Source of the DNA: Hormiphora californensis
Lineage: Eukaryota; Ctenophora; Tentaculata; Cydippida; Pleurobrachiidae
DNA length: 64,000 nt
Reading direction: 5' to 3'
NCBI GenBank assembly: GCA_020137815.1
Contig: CM035353.1
Coordinates: 8,894,455-8,958,454, forward strand
Numbering within the stretch: position 1 is the first letter of the stretch; the number at the start of each line of letters is the position of its first letter. Shown here piece after piece: positions 1-10,392 of this stretch. A program made the translations under genes and the position numbers. The notes beneath the pieces were generated by a model. The model was not told the origin of the DNA and ran no database searches. It saw only the letters and a program-made list of their open reading frames with translations.

Positions 1-263
1 CCAGTCGAATATAGAAATCTCCGAATCGGCTACATAGCGGCCAAGTTTTCACGTTATGAATTTCTGGAACAGCACTGCACCTCCAGGACGTTGATCTCTT
101 AAATTCGCACCTTGACATTGTCAGGAAGCCCAGAGCGTACAACAACATGGGTAGGGAGAAAGTGAGAGATATGCTAGGAACGGATGGTGCAGGTGATGTC
201 AGCGTTCCCTAATCCAGCTACCATTTCCCCGAAATTCGCCCGTAGGGCGAACGGGCCTACTAG
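1..263 (+). mobile_element. Helitron 3' end (partial copy, cut by window edge)
   Basis: Nearly identical to the last 260 bases of the complete Helitron at 46393-46993. It ends in a short hairpin (TTCGCCC gta GGGCGAA) followed about 10 bases later by CTAG and then a T, which is the standard Helitron 3' terminus (hairpin, CTRR, insertion between A and T). The 5' part lies before base 1. The element is non-autonomous as far as visible. Confidence 0.8.
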
Positions 264-328
264 TTTAATTAATTTGAAAAGTCCAATTTAATTGCTTTAT
301 CTGTTTCTCTGTAATCAGCACTTAAAAA

Positions 329-1118
329 GTGTGGATAACAAATCGTGTGGATAACGGGCTCAACCTCACGATGATCGTGCTAGCAATATGAAATTTTAGT
401 ATACACAAGAATGGGTACTCACAATATGAATTAGCTTGGTTTTGTCAACTTTTTACTCAACTTGTGTGGATAACATCAGTTTCAATCATAAATCGTTACT
501 CAACCGTATGAAAAAGAGTACATTTGGTATTCATTTCGGGTTTATTGGCTAGGGCTAACATTTTTCTTCGAAAATAAGCTTTCACTTTAACAAAAGGATA
601 ACTCAACCGGCGTGGATAACTATTTTTGTATCCTTTGGTCTACATTTAACATTTCGATTCTCAATTATCCACATCGATTGAGTAAGTTATATGACCAGGA
701 AATTGCAGTTAGAGACCGTCCTCAACCAACAGGACAGTTTCTGAGCATTAGTTAACTCAACCTGTGTGGATAACGTCTCTTTACTACAAGGGCAAATATA
801 GAGGATTTTAGCGGGAAAAAGGAAGTTATCCACACTAGTTGAGTATCGAATTGGAGCTAATCCAGCGTGTCCTTCGAATAGGTATGGATTAGGAACATTT
901 TGCAAGTTGAGTAACCAAAATTGTGGATGATTTACGCACCGTCAAGTTTGGGAGGCTGTGTATCCACCATGGTTGAGTAAAATTCACTCAACCGTATGTG
1001 ACTGAGGTTCCCAGAACAATTACCATTGCAATTATCCACAAAATGGAGGCATAGCTACAAAGATTACTCAACCAGGTGGATATTCATAAAACTTGTGTTT
1101 TTATCCACACCGGTTGAG
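329..1118. repeat. Dispersed array of a ~20-bp motif in both orientations
   Basis: The motif ACTCAACCNGTGTGGATAAC, or half of it, recurs about a dozen times. Direct copies are near 344-357, 454-474, 601-620 and 754-775. Reversed copies (GTTATCCACAC..GGTTGAGT) are near 664-690, 825-847, 961-980 and 1101-1118. Half-sites are at 498, 721, 905, 986, 1031 and 1063. Spacing is irregular and the sequence between copies is AT-rich and unrelated. No gene is visible. It resembles clustered protein-binding sites such as transposase sites of a DNA transposon, but I did not find the ends of such an element. Confidence 0.7.
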
Positions 1119-1500
1119 CAATCGATTCAATTATTTAAAATTAATATAATTTAAACATATTTTGACATGCTTACAAAATTTTAAGTGTCTAGAAGGTGTC
1201 TAAGTGGTATAAAAATTAGTTTCAATAATTTTGGTCGATTTTTCGAACCCCAAAAAATCGAAATTTCAGCAGACTTTTTGACCGTGACCATATCCATCTG
1301 GTCCGGTATGACAAGCGCTATCACATGATGGTAACCACGAAAATGGTCCACCACCCAGGACGGGGAACGGGAGCCCCATGGCACCCACCCCTTACTCCCA
1401 TTCCCCGTCATGGGTGGTGGTTCGTCTGTCAGTATACTCTATCTGACGACAGGGAAAAAGTTTGGCCCAGAGCAAACCGACTCTGAAACTTAAAAACGCT

Positions 1501-1775
1501 AAAAACACTAAACAGAGCTTAAACAAAATAAGGACGGCGTGTGGTGAATCCTGTTAACCCATATGTACATTGTTCAACCTACCTTTACTCTGCAGGCCCT
1601 CCGGGCCCTCAGATGGTTGAGGCGGTATTAGTTTTTAAAATAAATGAAACCGATTCTGTTACCCCTAACTGGGACATTGCGGTAGTAAGGCACGTTTTAG
1701 CGTGCCCGCAAGGTAGGGGTAATTGCCCCAAATGATAATTTAAATATAATATAACATTTTGACATCAATCAATCA
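1501..1775 (+). repeat. Probable LINE 3'-end fragment with (ATCA)n-like tail
   Basis: Contains a block (about 1559-1616: CATATGTACATTGTTCAAC ... GCAGGCCCTCCGGGCCCTC) that recurs in the 3' untranslated region of the R2-type element at about 33606-33687. It has a small palindrome GAGGGCCCGGAGGGCC-like core and ends in a short ATCA repeat (1764-1780). No protein coding is recognisable. Probably a dead 3' fragment of a retrotransposon, but the clade cannot be assigned. Confidence 0.45.
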
Positions 1776-2147
1776 ATCAAAGAACCTCTCATGGAGGGGT
1801 CGCCGCTTTTAAGTTTTATGGGCAGTTATATAAAATTATGTAGTACATAATTATATTGTCACGCTATGAATACAAATAAACATTATATGGATTTGAATGG
1901 GATTAGGTGGAATTTAGTACGGATCGTGTGGTTGACATTGAAATATATCTATCTATGGGAGACCGGAGGTAGAGAGAGAGAGGGGATTGGAGATCACATT
2001 TCATTTGGCTAGAGATACTAGAGAATTAGTGTCTCCCCACGCGTCAGCGTCTTAGTTTAGGTCTAGGTTGGGGAGAGATTGAATTTCGAGGAGTAATTTT
2101 GTGACGTTTCTTTTGAATGGGTCAAAGAATTTGTTACTTAACTTAGT

Positions 2148-2942
2148 TTGTTTTGCAATGTCATTGTTGCTATTCTTCGACGCGAGTTGGATTATTTTAT
2201 TGTAGTAATCAACTTCGGTGGAACAGAAATCTTCCCTAGTGAATGTAGTGGAACAGATGGTAAAACACTAGGAATTCTCTTGGATCACAATCTAAATCTT
2301 GAACGACAGGTTAATAATGCGAGGAAACAGTGTGGACTGATATTACGGAATCTCTGGCAATTACACAGGTGTTTTGATGTTACAACAAAGATCATGTTGG
2401 TGAACCAGTTGATCATTTCTAGAATTGATTACAGCAATATTCTGTATTGTGGACTTCCTGGCCGAGTTCTCAGCGGGCTCCAGAAACTTCTCAATGCCTG
2501 TGTTCGTTTTGTATTTAACCTCCATGGACACCAGGACAACTATATAATGGAGTATTTCAGGCAGTGTCATATTTTACCGATCTCCTACAGGCTGGACTTC
2601 AAAGCATGTTTGATTGCCTATAAAATAGTCAATGGAACAGCCCCGTGTTATCTCCAGGATTTGGTGCCACGTGATGAGACTTGGGGAACCTCCAGGACTA
2701 CGAGAATGACTAATGTTCCGGATCCCTATAATAGGTTAAAACATCCAAAGATGACCAGTATTAATGCCAACTCTAAGTTGAGACGTAGGAGGTTATCAGT
2801 ATTCCTGCCTTCTGTCTGGAATGAGCTTCCCCTTGAGCTCAGGTCAATCCCCAATGTGGAAACCTTCAAAACCCGGCTGAAAACACATCTCTTCGTTGGT
2901 GCATTTGGAGTGGGTGATGGGGAACCCATGGCTGAGTTGTAA
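2148..2942 (+). pseudogene. CR1/L2-type non-LTR retrotransposon, C-terminal RT fragment (5' truncated)
   Basis: The 264-codon open frame encodes the part of a non-LTR reverse transcriptase after the catalytic palm. Homology seems to begin near codon 26 (about 2223) with KTLGILLDHNLNLERQ, the thumb-entry block of CR1/L2-like enzymes. It continues through the 'YCGLPGRVLSGLQKLLNAC' and 'FLPSVWNELPLELRSI' blocks and ends with 'ETFKTRLKTHLF', typical of the extreme C terminus of this group. The catalytic FADD region and the endonuclease are absent, so this is a 5'-truncated dead copy. The first 25 codons are probably chance sequence. It is followed by a 3' untranslated region to about 3281. Family placement is from remembered motif patterns. 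Confidence 0.8.
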
Positions 2943-3281
2943 TGTTTGTTGTAGTTGTGGGGCCTGCGGGCAATCAGTGTCATCCTCTCTCTAGCCATGT
3001 TACTAATTCACTACCTAGTATCCTTTTTCCGAGCAGGTGTAAGTAAAGTGTGTTTTGAATTTATATCTACAGGTTTATGGGACCAGTTATTCCTTCAGTT
3101 TTATAAGTCCAGTTAATTTAGTCTTACAATATATTGTTCTTTTTTCAACCAGAGTGTTCGTGTGTGTCATATATATATAGAATATACCGCTCTGATGACT
3201 CGTCGGAGCATCGCCAATATTTTGACATGTTTCCGTCGGGTATGGGCGGTATACAAGCGCGGAATATTATTATTATTATTA
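2943..3281 (+). mobile_element. 3' UTR and (TAT)n tail of the CR1/L2-like LINE
   Basis: Directly follows the RT fragment. It ends with a GC-containing stretch (GGGCGGTATACAAGCGC at about 3243) and then a run of ATT/TAT triplets (3268-3281). This layout, a short conserved 3' element followed by a microsatellite-like tail, is usual for CR1/L2-group LINE ends. No further genes are visible up to the SINE at 3640. Confidence 0.6.
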
Positions 3282-3639
3282 GAGTCTGGGGCCCACGCCC
3301 AAAATAGCGAAAAACGAAAACATTTGACTGCTCCTGCCGTGTGCTGTGACAGGTGGGGAGTAGGATACTTTGTTGGAATAGGGTAGTGATTTGCGTTGGT
3401 GCAACTCCTAGTCTGACCTTTTGCAATATCCCTACAATGTTTTTTGAGATCAGATTGGGAAGGGCTAGGAGAGAGAGTTTTCTAAAAATGGGTTTGGTGT
3501 GAGTGGGAATCTTATTATTGGATGGATTAAAAAAGAAATTTACGTGGTCGGGGCTAATTGCCCGTAAGGCCTTTTTTTGTGCCGAGAATAGATTAGAGAG
3601 GCGGGAACATATTTTGAGGTCCCGAGACTAAAGCAAAGC

Positions 3640-3890
3640 AAGGTGACTATGCACGCCCTCTGTACAACAGTTTTAATGGGGAATCTCACACATACACGGG
3701 CAGAACTCGGTTAAGGAGAGATTAATTAGTATTCTGAATAATGAGTTCAGAGCAAGAATTAAATAGGGAAGAAAATCGAAAAATACTGGGTTTGACCGGG
3801 AATTGAACCAGGGACCCCCAGAGAGACATGCTCGGAGCTATAAACCACTAAGCTACCAAACCCAATGTACTGATCGCATTTCATCGCTCT
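3640..3890 (-). mobile_element. tRNA-derived SINE (family A), minus orientation
   Basis: Read on the minus strand it begins with a tRNA-like head (complement of about 3786-3865) with GGGTTTG pairing to CAAACCC as an acceptor stem, an A-box-like TAGCTTAGTGG and a B-box-like GGTTCAATTCC. A tRNA-unrelated body follows. The same unit recurs at 4610-4853, 19975-20105, 34950-35002, 56925-57096 and 57150-57420. The tRNA part has mismatches in its anticodon and T stems, so it is not a functional tRNA. Confidence 0.75.
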
Positions 3891-3909
3891 ATATCGCTCA
3901 TGCCCTTAA

Positions 3910-4589
3910 GGCCAGAGGGGGGGGGGGGGGTCGACGGATCTAAAAAGTCACTTTTGAGGTTTGGTCGGGCTCGAAGAGCCGGACCAGATGGAATAGTTGG
4001 AATCGTTTTAGCGCGCACTGTTAAGGAGAAATTTGAGGTTAACTTTTGCCCCAAATTCGAAGTTAACCTCAATAAATCACACGAGGGATGATCCAACCAA
4101 TTAAAACTAACAAAATGTTAACCTCAATAACTTCGGAACAAAGGCCTAAATCAAAAATCGCTACATCAGATTTCAGCACAAACATCTCAGGATCATGCCT
4201 GCCAAGTTTCAAGGCCCAACTCCTAGCCGTCTCTGAATGAATGGAAGGGAAGTAGGGAAAATTGGGAAAAAATTGTTCTGAGATATTGACCAAAAGGCAA
4301 CTTTTCGGGAAATATGTTAACCTCCAATATTTTGTGAACCGCTAGGGTTAGCACGATGAAACTTTGCAGTCACGCTCTCCTTGGTGAGATCTAACTTTTT
4401 GAACCGTTTCTACTGTCTCAAGTCATCCCTCCTGTGATTTATTGAGGTTAACTTCGATTTTGGGGCAAAAGTTAACCTCAAATTTCTCCTTAACGGTGCG
4501 CGCTAAAACGATTTCAACTATTCCATCTGGACCAAACCTCAAAAGTGACTTTTTAGACCCGTCGACCCCCCCCCCCCCCCCCTCTGGCC
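3910..4589. mobile_element. TTAA-flanked palindromic MITE with poly-G/C tracts
   Basis: A 680-bp element with long inverted repeats (left arm to about 4092, right arm from about 4427). It is flanked by TTAA on both sides (3906-3909 and 4590-4593). The arms start GGCCAGAGG followed by a G run. TTAA duplications are typical of piggyBac-like and some Kolobok elements. No transposase is encoded, so it is non-autonomous. Confidence 0.8.
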
Positions 4590-4609
4590 TTAACTAGACA
4601 CCATGTGAT

Positions 4610-4853
4610 AAAGGGAAGTAATTTTGATATCTCCTTCTGGTGATCAACACACACACACGCCCTCTGTACAACAGTTTTAATGGGGAATCTCACACATACA
4701 CGGGCAGAACTCGGTTAAGGAGAGATTAATTAGTATTCTGAATAATGAGTTCGGAGCAAGAATTAAATAGGGAAGAAAATCGAAAAATACTGGGTTTGAC
4801 CGGGAATTGAATTAAACAGGGACCTCCAGAGAGACATGCTCGGAGCTATATAT
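4610..4853 (-). mobile_element. SINE family A, truncated copy
   Basis: Same unit as 3640-3890, with a CA-rich tail (about 4648-4660) and the body. The tRNA-like head breaks off at an AT repeat near 4853. It lies just upstream of the 3' splice site of the first recognised exon of the host gene. Confidence 0.7.
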
Positions 4854-4895
4854 ATATTAATATGTCCGATATTTAACTGGATGTTTCATTTTCAG

Positions 4896-5030
4896 CCTTT
4901 GGTCAAACATGAAGAAATGACCGAGTATCCAAGTTTACAAAAACAACAACAACAACATCATTTTGCAAAGACGATTGCCAGTTTAATGGATTCTCCCTCT
5001 TTGCTTGCTCAGTTTAAAGAAATCCTCCAG
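4896..5030 (+). CDS. PHF21A-like: PHF21A-like gene, internal exon a
   Basis: A 135-bp phase-0 exon: acceptor TTTCATTTTCAG (ends 4895) and donor CAG|GTAAGAAAAT (5031). It encodes 45 residues, including a QKQQQQHH run and SLMDSPSLLAQFKEILQ, a likely helix. It has no recognisable domain by itself. Assignment comes from the frame continuity with the next exon (12071) and from the later exons, which carry the PHF21-like block and PHD finger. PHF21A also has a Gln/His-rich N-terminal half, which fits weakly. The start codon exon is not seen and probably lies upstream of the window. The short Q-run and unremarkable protein make this the least certain exon apart from the phase and splice-site agreement. 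Confidence 0.6.
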
Positions 5031-5206
5031 GTAAGAAAATAACCTTTTTGATTTACATAGTAGATCTCCTTGATACCAAATTAGTTTTGTGGCCCTTCCT
5101 GGGGGATGATTTTTTATGAATACATAGATCCGTCAGGAGGTACACTATAGTATAGTATAGTATATCATATATATATATAGTATAGTATGTCTTACTTACT
5201 TTTGAC

Positions 5207-6176
5207 TTAAGGCGGGTGGAATTCCCGAACGCCTTGAACAAGTTTTCTCCACGCATCACGTTCCTCCATAACTGAAGCTATCTCCTTCACATCTCCCAGA
5301 CCCGTATCTTGCCGTAGAACATCCACAAAGGTTTTCGAGGGCCTGCCACGTTTACATTGACCGTGAGTAGGCTCCCAAAGGAGGACTTTGTGGAGTGTCA
5401 GCTCTGAGTGCCGTTGTGCATGTCCGGCAAGTCGTAGTCTTCGTTCCGCTATTTTAGTGCTGAGAATGGGTAACCCTCCAATACCATACAACGTGCCATT
5501 AGTCATGCGGAGTTGCCACTGGTTCTTGTTAAGTGCCATTCTCAACATACGAGTATAAGCTCCATTCAAACTCTTCTCCATTTGTTTGGTTAGGGTCCAG
5601 GTCTCACATCCGTATAGGAGAACGGTTTCGACAGTAGCAACGAATAACCTACACTTGAGTTCGTCTTTAAGATCTGAGTTCCAGACTTTCTTCAAGCCGT
5701 GGCAGGCAACCCATGCCTTACTCTTCCGGTTCTTGATGTCTTTGTTCGAATCTCTGATCCACGAACCGAGGTATTTGAAGTCATCGGTTGTTTTGATGGT
5801 GTGTCCGTCACAGGTAAGAAGCGGCTCTGGATCTGGGATGTTCTCCACTATGAGCTCCGTTTTGTTCTGGTTAATAGCCAGACCAACCTCCTTACATACC
5901 GTTTCAACCTCACGAAGTAAAACCCCTAACTCCTCAACCGAGTTTGCCAGCAGGGCCACGTCGTCCGCGAAGCCAGTGTCAGTAACTCTGGATGCCCCAA
6001 CTCTCCTACTCCTAGCAGGTCTCAGAGTGAAACCGATCTCCGGGTGTCTACTGAGTGCTATCCGTAAGCAGTAGTCCAGCACTATGATAAAGAGATACGG
6101 GGCTAGTGTGTCGCCTTGTAAGACACCAGCCACGATCTCAAATATAGCAGTAACGCCGTCAGCTGTAATAACTTTG
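5207..6176 (-). pseudogene. RTE-like non-LTR retrotransposon, RT C-terminal part
   Basis: Reading the minus strand from 6176 down to the stop at 5207 gives a reverse transcriptase from just before motif B to the C terminus: GVLQGDTLAPYLFIIVLDYC, then the catalytic FADDVALLA, KYLGSWI and the terminal RLRLAGHAQRH / KRGRPSKTF block. The frame is open, but the fingers and the endonuclease are missing. The open frame continues past 6176 into the TGGCGCCA element, which is not part of the enzyme. The stop is followed by CTTAAGTCAAAAGTAAGTAAG-like sequence, the same short end as the LINE at 52697, so the two are one family with a (GTAA)n tail. Disrupted upstream by the 6177-9665 insertion. RTE placement rests on the short 3' end and motif style. 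Confidence 0.75.
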
Positions 6177-6342
6177 GGTAGTATGGTAGTTAAGGTCGTG
6201 CGCACTTTTTGGCGCCATTTGGCGCCAAATTGGCGCCATTTTGGCGCCACGTGGCGCCACGTGGCGATATTTTAGCGCCAAATGGCGCCAAAATTTGGCG
6301 ACTGCGCACAACCGCCAATTTGGCGCCAAAATGGCGCCAAGT

Positions 6343-6712
6343 TGGGTAGTCCCGCCATGGCGGTAGTCAATCGCCACATGGCGGTTGCAATCGCCATGTG
6401 GCGGTCGGGAGTGGCGCCATACCACGGAAGTGGCGCCATACATGCTCTGGCGGTACTTAGATGGCGGTGGAGTTTGGCGCCAGTTGTTGAATTTGGCGCT
6501 AACTTGTGGCGCCAACAAAAAAACCGATTTCTGGAGTGGCGCCACACCACTGGAGTGGCGCCACATAAAAAAGTGGCGCCACTCAAAATATTTTGTAACG
6601 CCAACATATGGCACTGTTTGACTACCGCCACCGCCATCCTTATTGGCGCTAACGTATACTGGATGGCGCCAACATTTATGTGGCGCCACTCTTGTATGGC
6701 GCCATAAATGTT
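6343..6712 (+). repeat. Internal duplication A of the motif-array element (copy 1)
   Basis: The stretch from GGGTAGTCCCGCCATGGCGG to the block ending GGCGCCATAAATGT is nearly identical to 8096-8463. Two similar copies in the opposite sense (about 7420-7800 and 9140-9520) share most of it. The element therefore contains repeated internal modules. Confidence 0.8.
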
Positions 6713-8095
6713 TGGTATCGAAGACACCTCACACTCAGGCCGCATCGCGGCCTTCGTTTGGTGCGCTTTGCGCGCCGGCAAGGGAGGGGTAACTTCGTTA
6801 CCAACATAAATGTGGGCTTTTTACCGTTTTTTGCTAATTTTGAGCACCTTTAAAGCCAAACAACGGCTAAACGGTTGAAGATGGAGCTTAAAAGTCCGAC
6901 GTCGACCCCCCATAACTTGGCCATTGCCTACAAAATTGCACCAATGAAAAGTCTCTAAACAATTCCTACGTGGCTATGGAGGCGCATTGTCGCATTGTGC
7001 GCGTCTCAACACATAGTGTCTCACCTCCATAGCCATATAATAGCCTTAAACGGTTATGTTTAAACCTAATTATCCAATTATCTAATTAACCGGATGAGAT
7101 AGAGACTTAATTTCAGCACCTACCCCCACTAATTCGAGAACGCTGAACATTTCAGTGCCCCCGGTTGTGTCTCTACTCCTTTCCTAACATGGCTATATAT
7201 AGCCATATGGCCAGCAAACGGCTATGTACAGGTCTAATTATCCAATTATCCAATTAACCAGATGAGATAAAGACTTTATTCTGGCACCTACCCCCACTAA
7301 TGCGAGGACACTGAACACTTTGGTGCCCTTAATTTTATCTCTACTCCTTTCCTAAGGGTAGATACAGCGTTTTTCTCCTTATGCTCAATTACCAATCAAT
7401 TGGGCTCGGCAATGTCCATATGGCGCCACATGATCATGTGGCCCCATTATCATGTGGCGCCATTAATGTGGCGCTAATGTGTGGCGCCGTTTGACTACCG
7501 CCACGACAACGGTTGACGCCACACACATACCACTTGCATACCGCCAGAGTTTTTAAAATGTGGCGCCACTCCAGTGGTGTGGCGCCACTCCAGAAATCGG
7601 TTTTTTTGTTAGCGCCATAAGTTGGCGCCATATTCAACAAATGGCGCCACACGCCACCGCCATCCAAGTACCGCCAGAGCATGTATGGCGCCACTCCCGT
7701 GGTGTGGCGCCACTCCCAACCGCCATATGGCGTGTTTGGCGCCAAAATTTTGCCATGTGGCGATTGACTACCGCCATGGCGGGACTACCCAATTTGGCGC
7801 CAATTTGGCGCTAAGTTGGCGATTTGTATCTAATCGCCAATTTAGCGCCAAATTGGCGCCACTTGGCGCCATTTGGCGCCACTTGGCGATAGGAATTCCT
7901 CTGATGGACGTTATGAATATTTGGAATTTTAGGTACTATCGCCAATTTGGCGCCAATTTGGCGCCACTTGGCGATGGACACAGTTTATTCAGACAAATTC
8001 GCATCGCCACGTGGCGGTACCGCCAAATACCGCCAACACTTGGCGATTTACAATCGCCACGTGGCGCCACTTGGCGCCAAAAAATCGCCAACTTG

Positions 8096-8463
8096 GGGTA
8101 GTCCCGCCATGGCGGTAGTCAATCGCCACATGGCGGTTGCAATCGCCATGTGGCGGTCGGGAGTGGCGCCATACCACGGAAGTGGCGCCATACATGCTCT
8201 GGCGGTACTTAGATGGCGGTGGAGTTTGGCGCCAGTTGTTGAATTTGGCGCTAACTTGTGGCGCCAACAAAAAAACCGATTTCTGGAGTGGCGCCACACC
8301 ACTGGAGTGGCGCCACATAAAAAAGTGGCGCCACTCAAAATATTTTGTAACGCCAACATATGGCACTGTTTGACTACCGCCACCGCCATCCTTATTGGCG
8401 CTAACGTATACTGGATGGCGCCAACATTTATGTGGCGCCACTCTTGTATGGCGCCATAAATGT
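8096..8463 (+). repeat. Internal duplication A (copy 2)
   Basis: Second copy of the 6343-6712 module. The sequence following both copies (AAATGTGGGCTTTTTACCG, 6809 and 8459) is also repeated, as are 7020-7400 and 8550-8935. These non-motif spacers contain TAATTATCCAATTA-type AT-rich blocks and are also found at 12240-12480. Confidence 0.75.
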
Positions 8464-9673
8464 GGGCTTTTTACCGTTTTTTGCTAATTTTGAGCACCTT
8501 TAAAGCCAAATAACGGCTAAACGGTTGAAGATGGAGCTTAAAAGTCACATAGTGTCTCACCTCCATAGCCATATAATAGCCTTAAACGGTTATGTTTAAT
8601 TCTAATTATCCAATTATCTAATTAACCGGATGAGATAGAGACTTAATTTCAGCACCTACCCCCACTAACTCGAGAACGCTGAACATTTCAGTGCCCGCGG
8701 TTGTGTCTCTACTCCTTTCCTAACATGGCTATATATATAGCCATATGGGCAGCAAACGGCTATGTGCAGGTCTAATTATCCAATTATCTAATTAACCAGA
8801 TGAGATAAAGACTTTATTCTGGCACTTACCCCCACTAATGCGAGGACACTGAACACTTTGGTGCCCTTAATTTTATCTCTACTCCTTTCCTAAGGGTAGA
8901 TACAGCGTTTTTCTCCTTATGCTCAATTACCAATCAATTAGGGGCTAATTACACACCTTCCCCCAAATAATTGAGACTGACATTTTGGTTTTTTATGTTC
9001 AGGGGGCCTATACCTAGAATTTACAACCGGAATTGGCTTGCCGCTAGTGAGTTCTATGTCGAAACACGTTTTGACAGGCTTATGTAGGTGACACAGACAA
9101 CTTCAAAAAATGCGCTCACGGAAGGGCTCATTCTCGGCAATGTCCATATGGCGCCACATGATCATGTGGCGCCATTATCATGTGGCGCCATTAATGTGGC
9201 GCTAATGTGTGACGCCGTTTGACTACCGCCACGACAACGGTTGGCGCCACACACATACCACTTGCATACCGCCAGAGTTTTTAAAATGTGGCGCCACTCC
9301 AGTGGTGTGGCGCCACTCCAGAAATCGGTTTTTTTTGTTAGCGCCATAAGTTGGCGCCATATTCAACAAATGGCGCCACACGCCACCGCCATCCAAGTAC
9401 CGCCAGAGCATGTATGGCGCCACTCCCGTGGTGTGGCGCCACTCCCGACCGCCATATGGCGTGTTTGGCGCCAAAATTTTGCTATGTGGCGATTGACTAC
9501 CGCCATGGCGGGACTACCCAACTTGGCGCCATTTTGGCGCCAAATTGGCGGTTGTGCGCAGTCGCCAAATTTTGGCGCTAAAATATCGCCACGTGGCGCC
9601 ACGTGGCGCCAATTTGGCGCCAAATGGCGCCAAAAAGTGCGCACGACCTTAACTACCATACTACCTAACTTTG

Positions 9674-10043
9674 TTCATATTGTTTTTCTTTGGTTGCGGT
9701 TACCCCGTCCGGATCACCACTCCGGGACGGCTGGATCTCTCTAGAGTTAGCCAGGACAACATATAATAGGAGTTGAACTGAAGGACTCTGAGTGCATAAT
9801 TTACCACTAGTTTGTTCCACTAAGCCTATAGAAGGCAGAGTGGTGCATGCTCAGTGGTTCACTACACACTTTAGCCCACGTTTGCCACCGTACATAAAAT
9901 ACAGCCAGTCTTTTTAGGACTCGTGGTTAACCACCCCTAGGTGTTCTGTCATTACTCAGCATCGGACCTATGTGCCTCTTCCCCTATGACATGCAACAAT
10001 CAATAAGGGGAAGATAAGAGGGACATAGTATGTATAGTATATA
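9674..10043. other. Unassigned intronic stretch
   Basis: No coding frame, known repeat or RNA gene is recognisable here. It is probably the rest of the sequence into which the RTE-like LINE fragment inserted. Confidence 0.4.
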
Positions 10044-10249
10044 GAAAATGACTAAGGCGGTTCGTTATGCGTGTTACCGGTAGTTTCAGGAGCATAGCAA
10101 GCAGGAAACGCCAGTTACAAGCGATTCCATGCTTCTACTGTGTGCAGTCGGGTTGGTTTTAGTTGTTGGGACACATTAGGCCGACCAAATTTGCAAGAAT
10201 AGCAGGAAAAATTGTGCGGCGGGTACCTTGAACCGCCTTAGTCATTTTC
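10044..10249. mobile_element. Small MITE with 20-bp perfect inverted repeats
   Basis: GAAAATGACTAAGGCGGTTC at 10044-10063 is exactly repeated in inverse at 10230-10249, giving a 206-bp unit without coding capacity. I see no clear target duplication. Confidence 0.6.
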
Positions 10250-10392
10250 CAAGGATTTTAGACTACCCCGAACACGCAGCCACGCTTATCTCAGTTTTTT
10301 CCTATCTGCACTTAAGACATTCTGCAAATAGCTGTCTCATTTTTGCTTTAGACATATGAGGGACCTGGTTCCATAATGGTATATGTGCAGAT

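Larger units (their letters stand above)
6177..9665. mobile_element. 3.5-kb motif-array DNA transposon (TGGCGCCA family)
   Basis: Flanked by a perfect 8-bp target duplication TAACTTTG (6169-6176 and 9666-9673). Terminal inverted repeats begin GGTAGTATGGTAGTTAAGG and continue through GTGCGCACTTTTTGGCGCC for about 90 bp. The interior at 6210-6712, 7420-8460 and 9140-9640 is built mostly from short palindromes: TGGCGCCA, its variants TGGCGCTA and TGGCGA, and related GCCATGGCGG and ACCGCCA. No transposase is present; the long open frames here (runs of MAP..WRH) are by-products of the motif. It is inserted in the RTE-like LINE at 5207. The 8-bp duplication fits hAT, P, Zisupton or Merlin-type elements. 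Which one cannot be decided. Confidence 0.85.

Noticed and set aside
6159-9744. Many long overlapping open frames rich in MAP..WRH
   Set aside because: They follow the TGGCGCCA motif in every frame and on both strands and are repeated with the modules; a by-product of the array.
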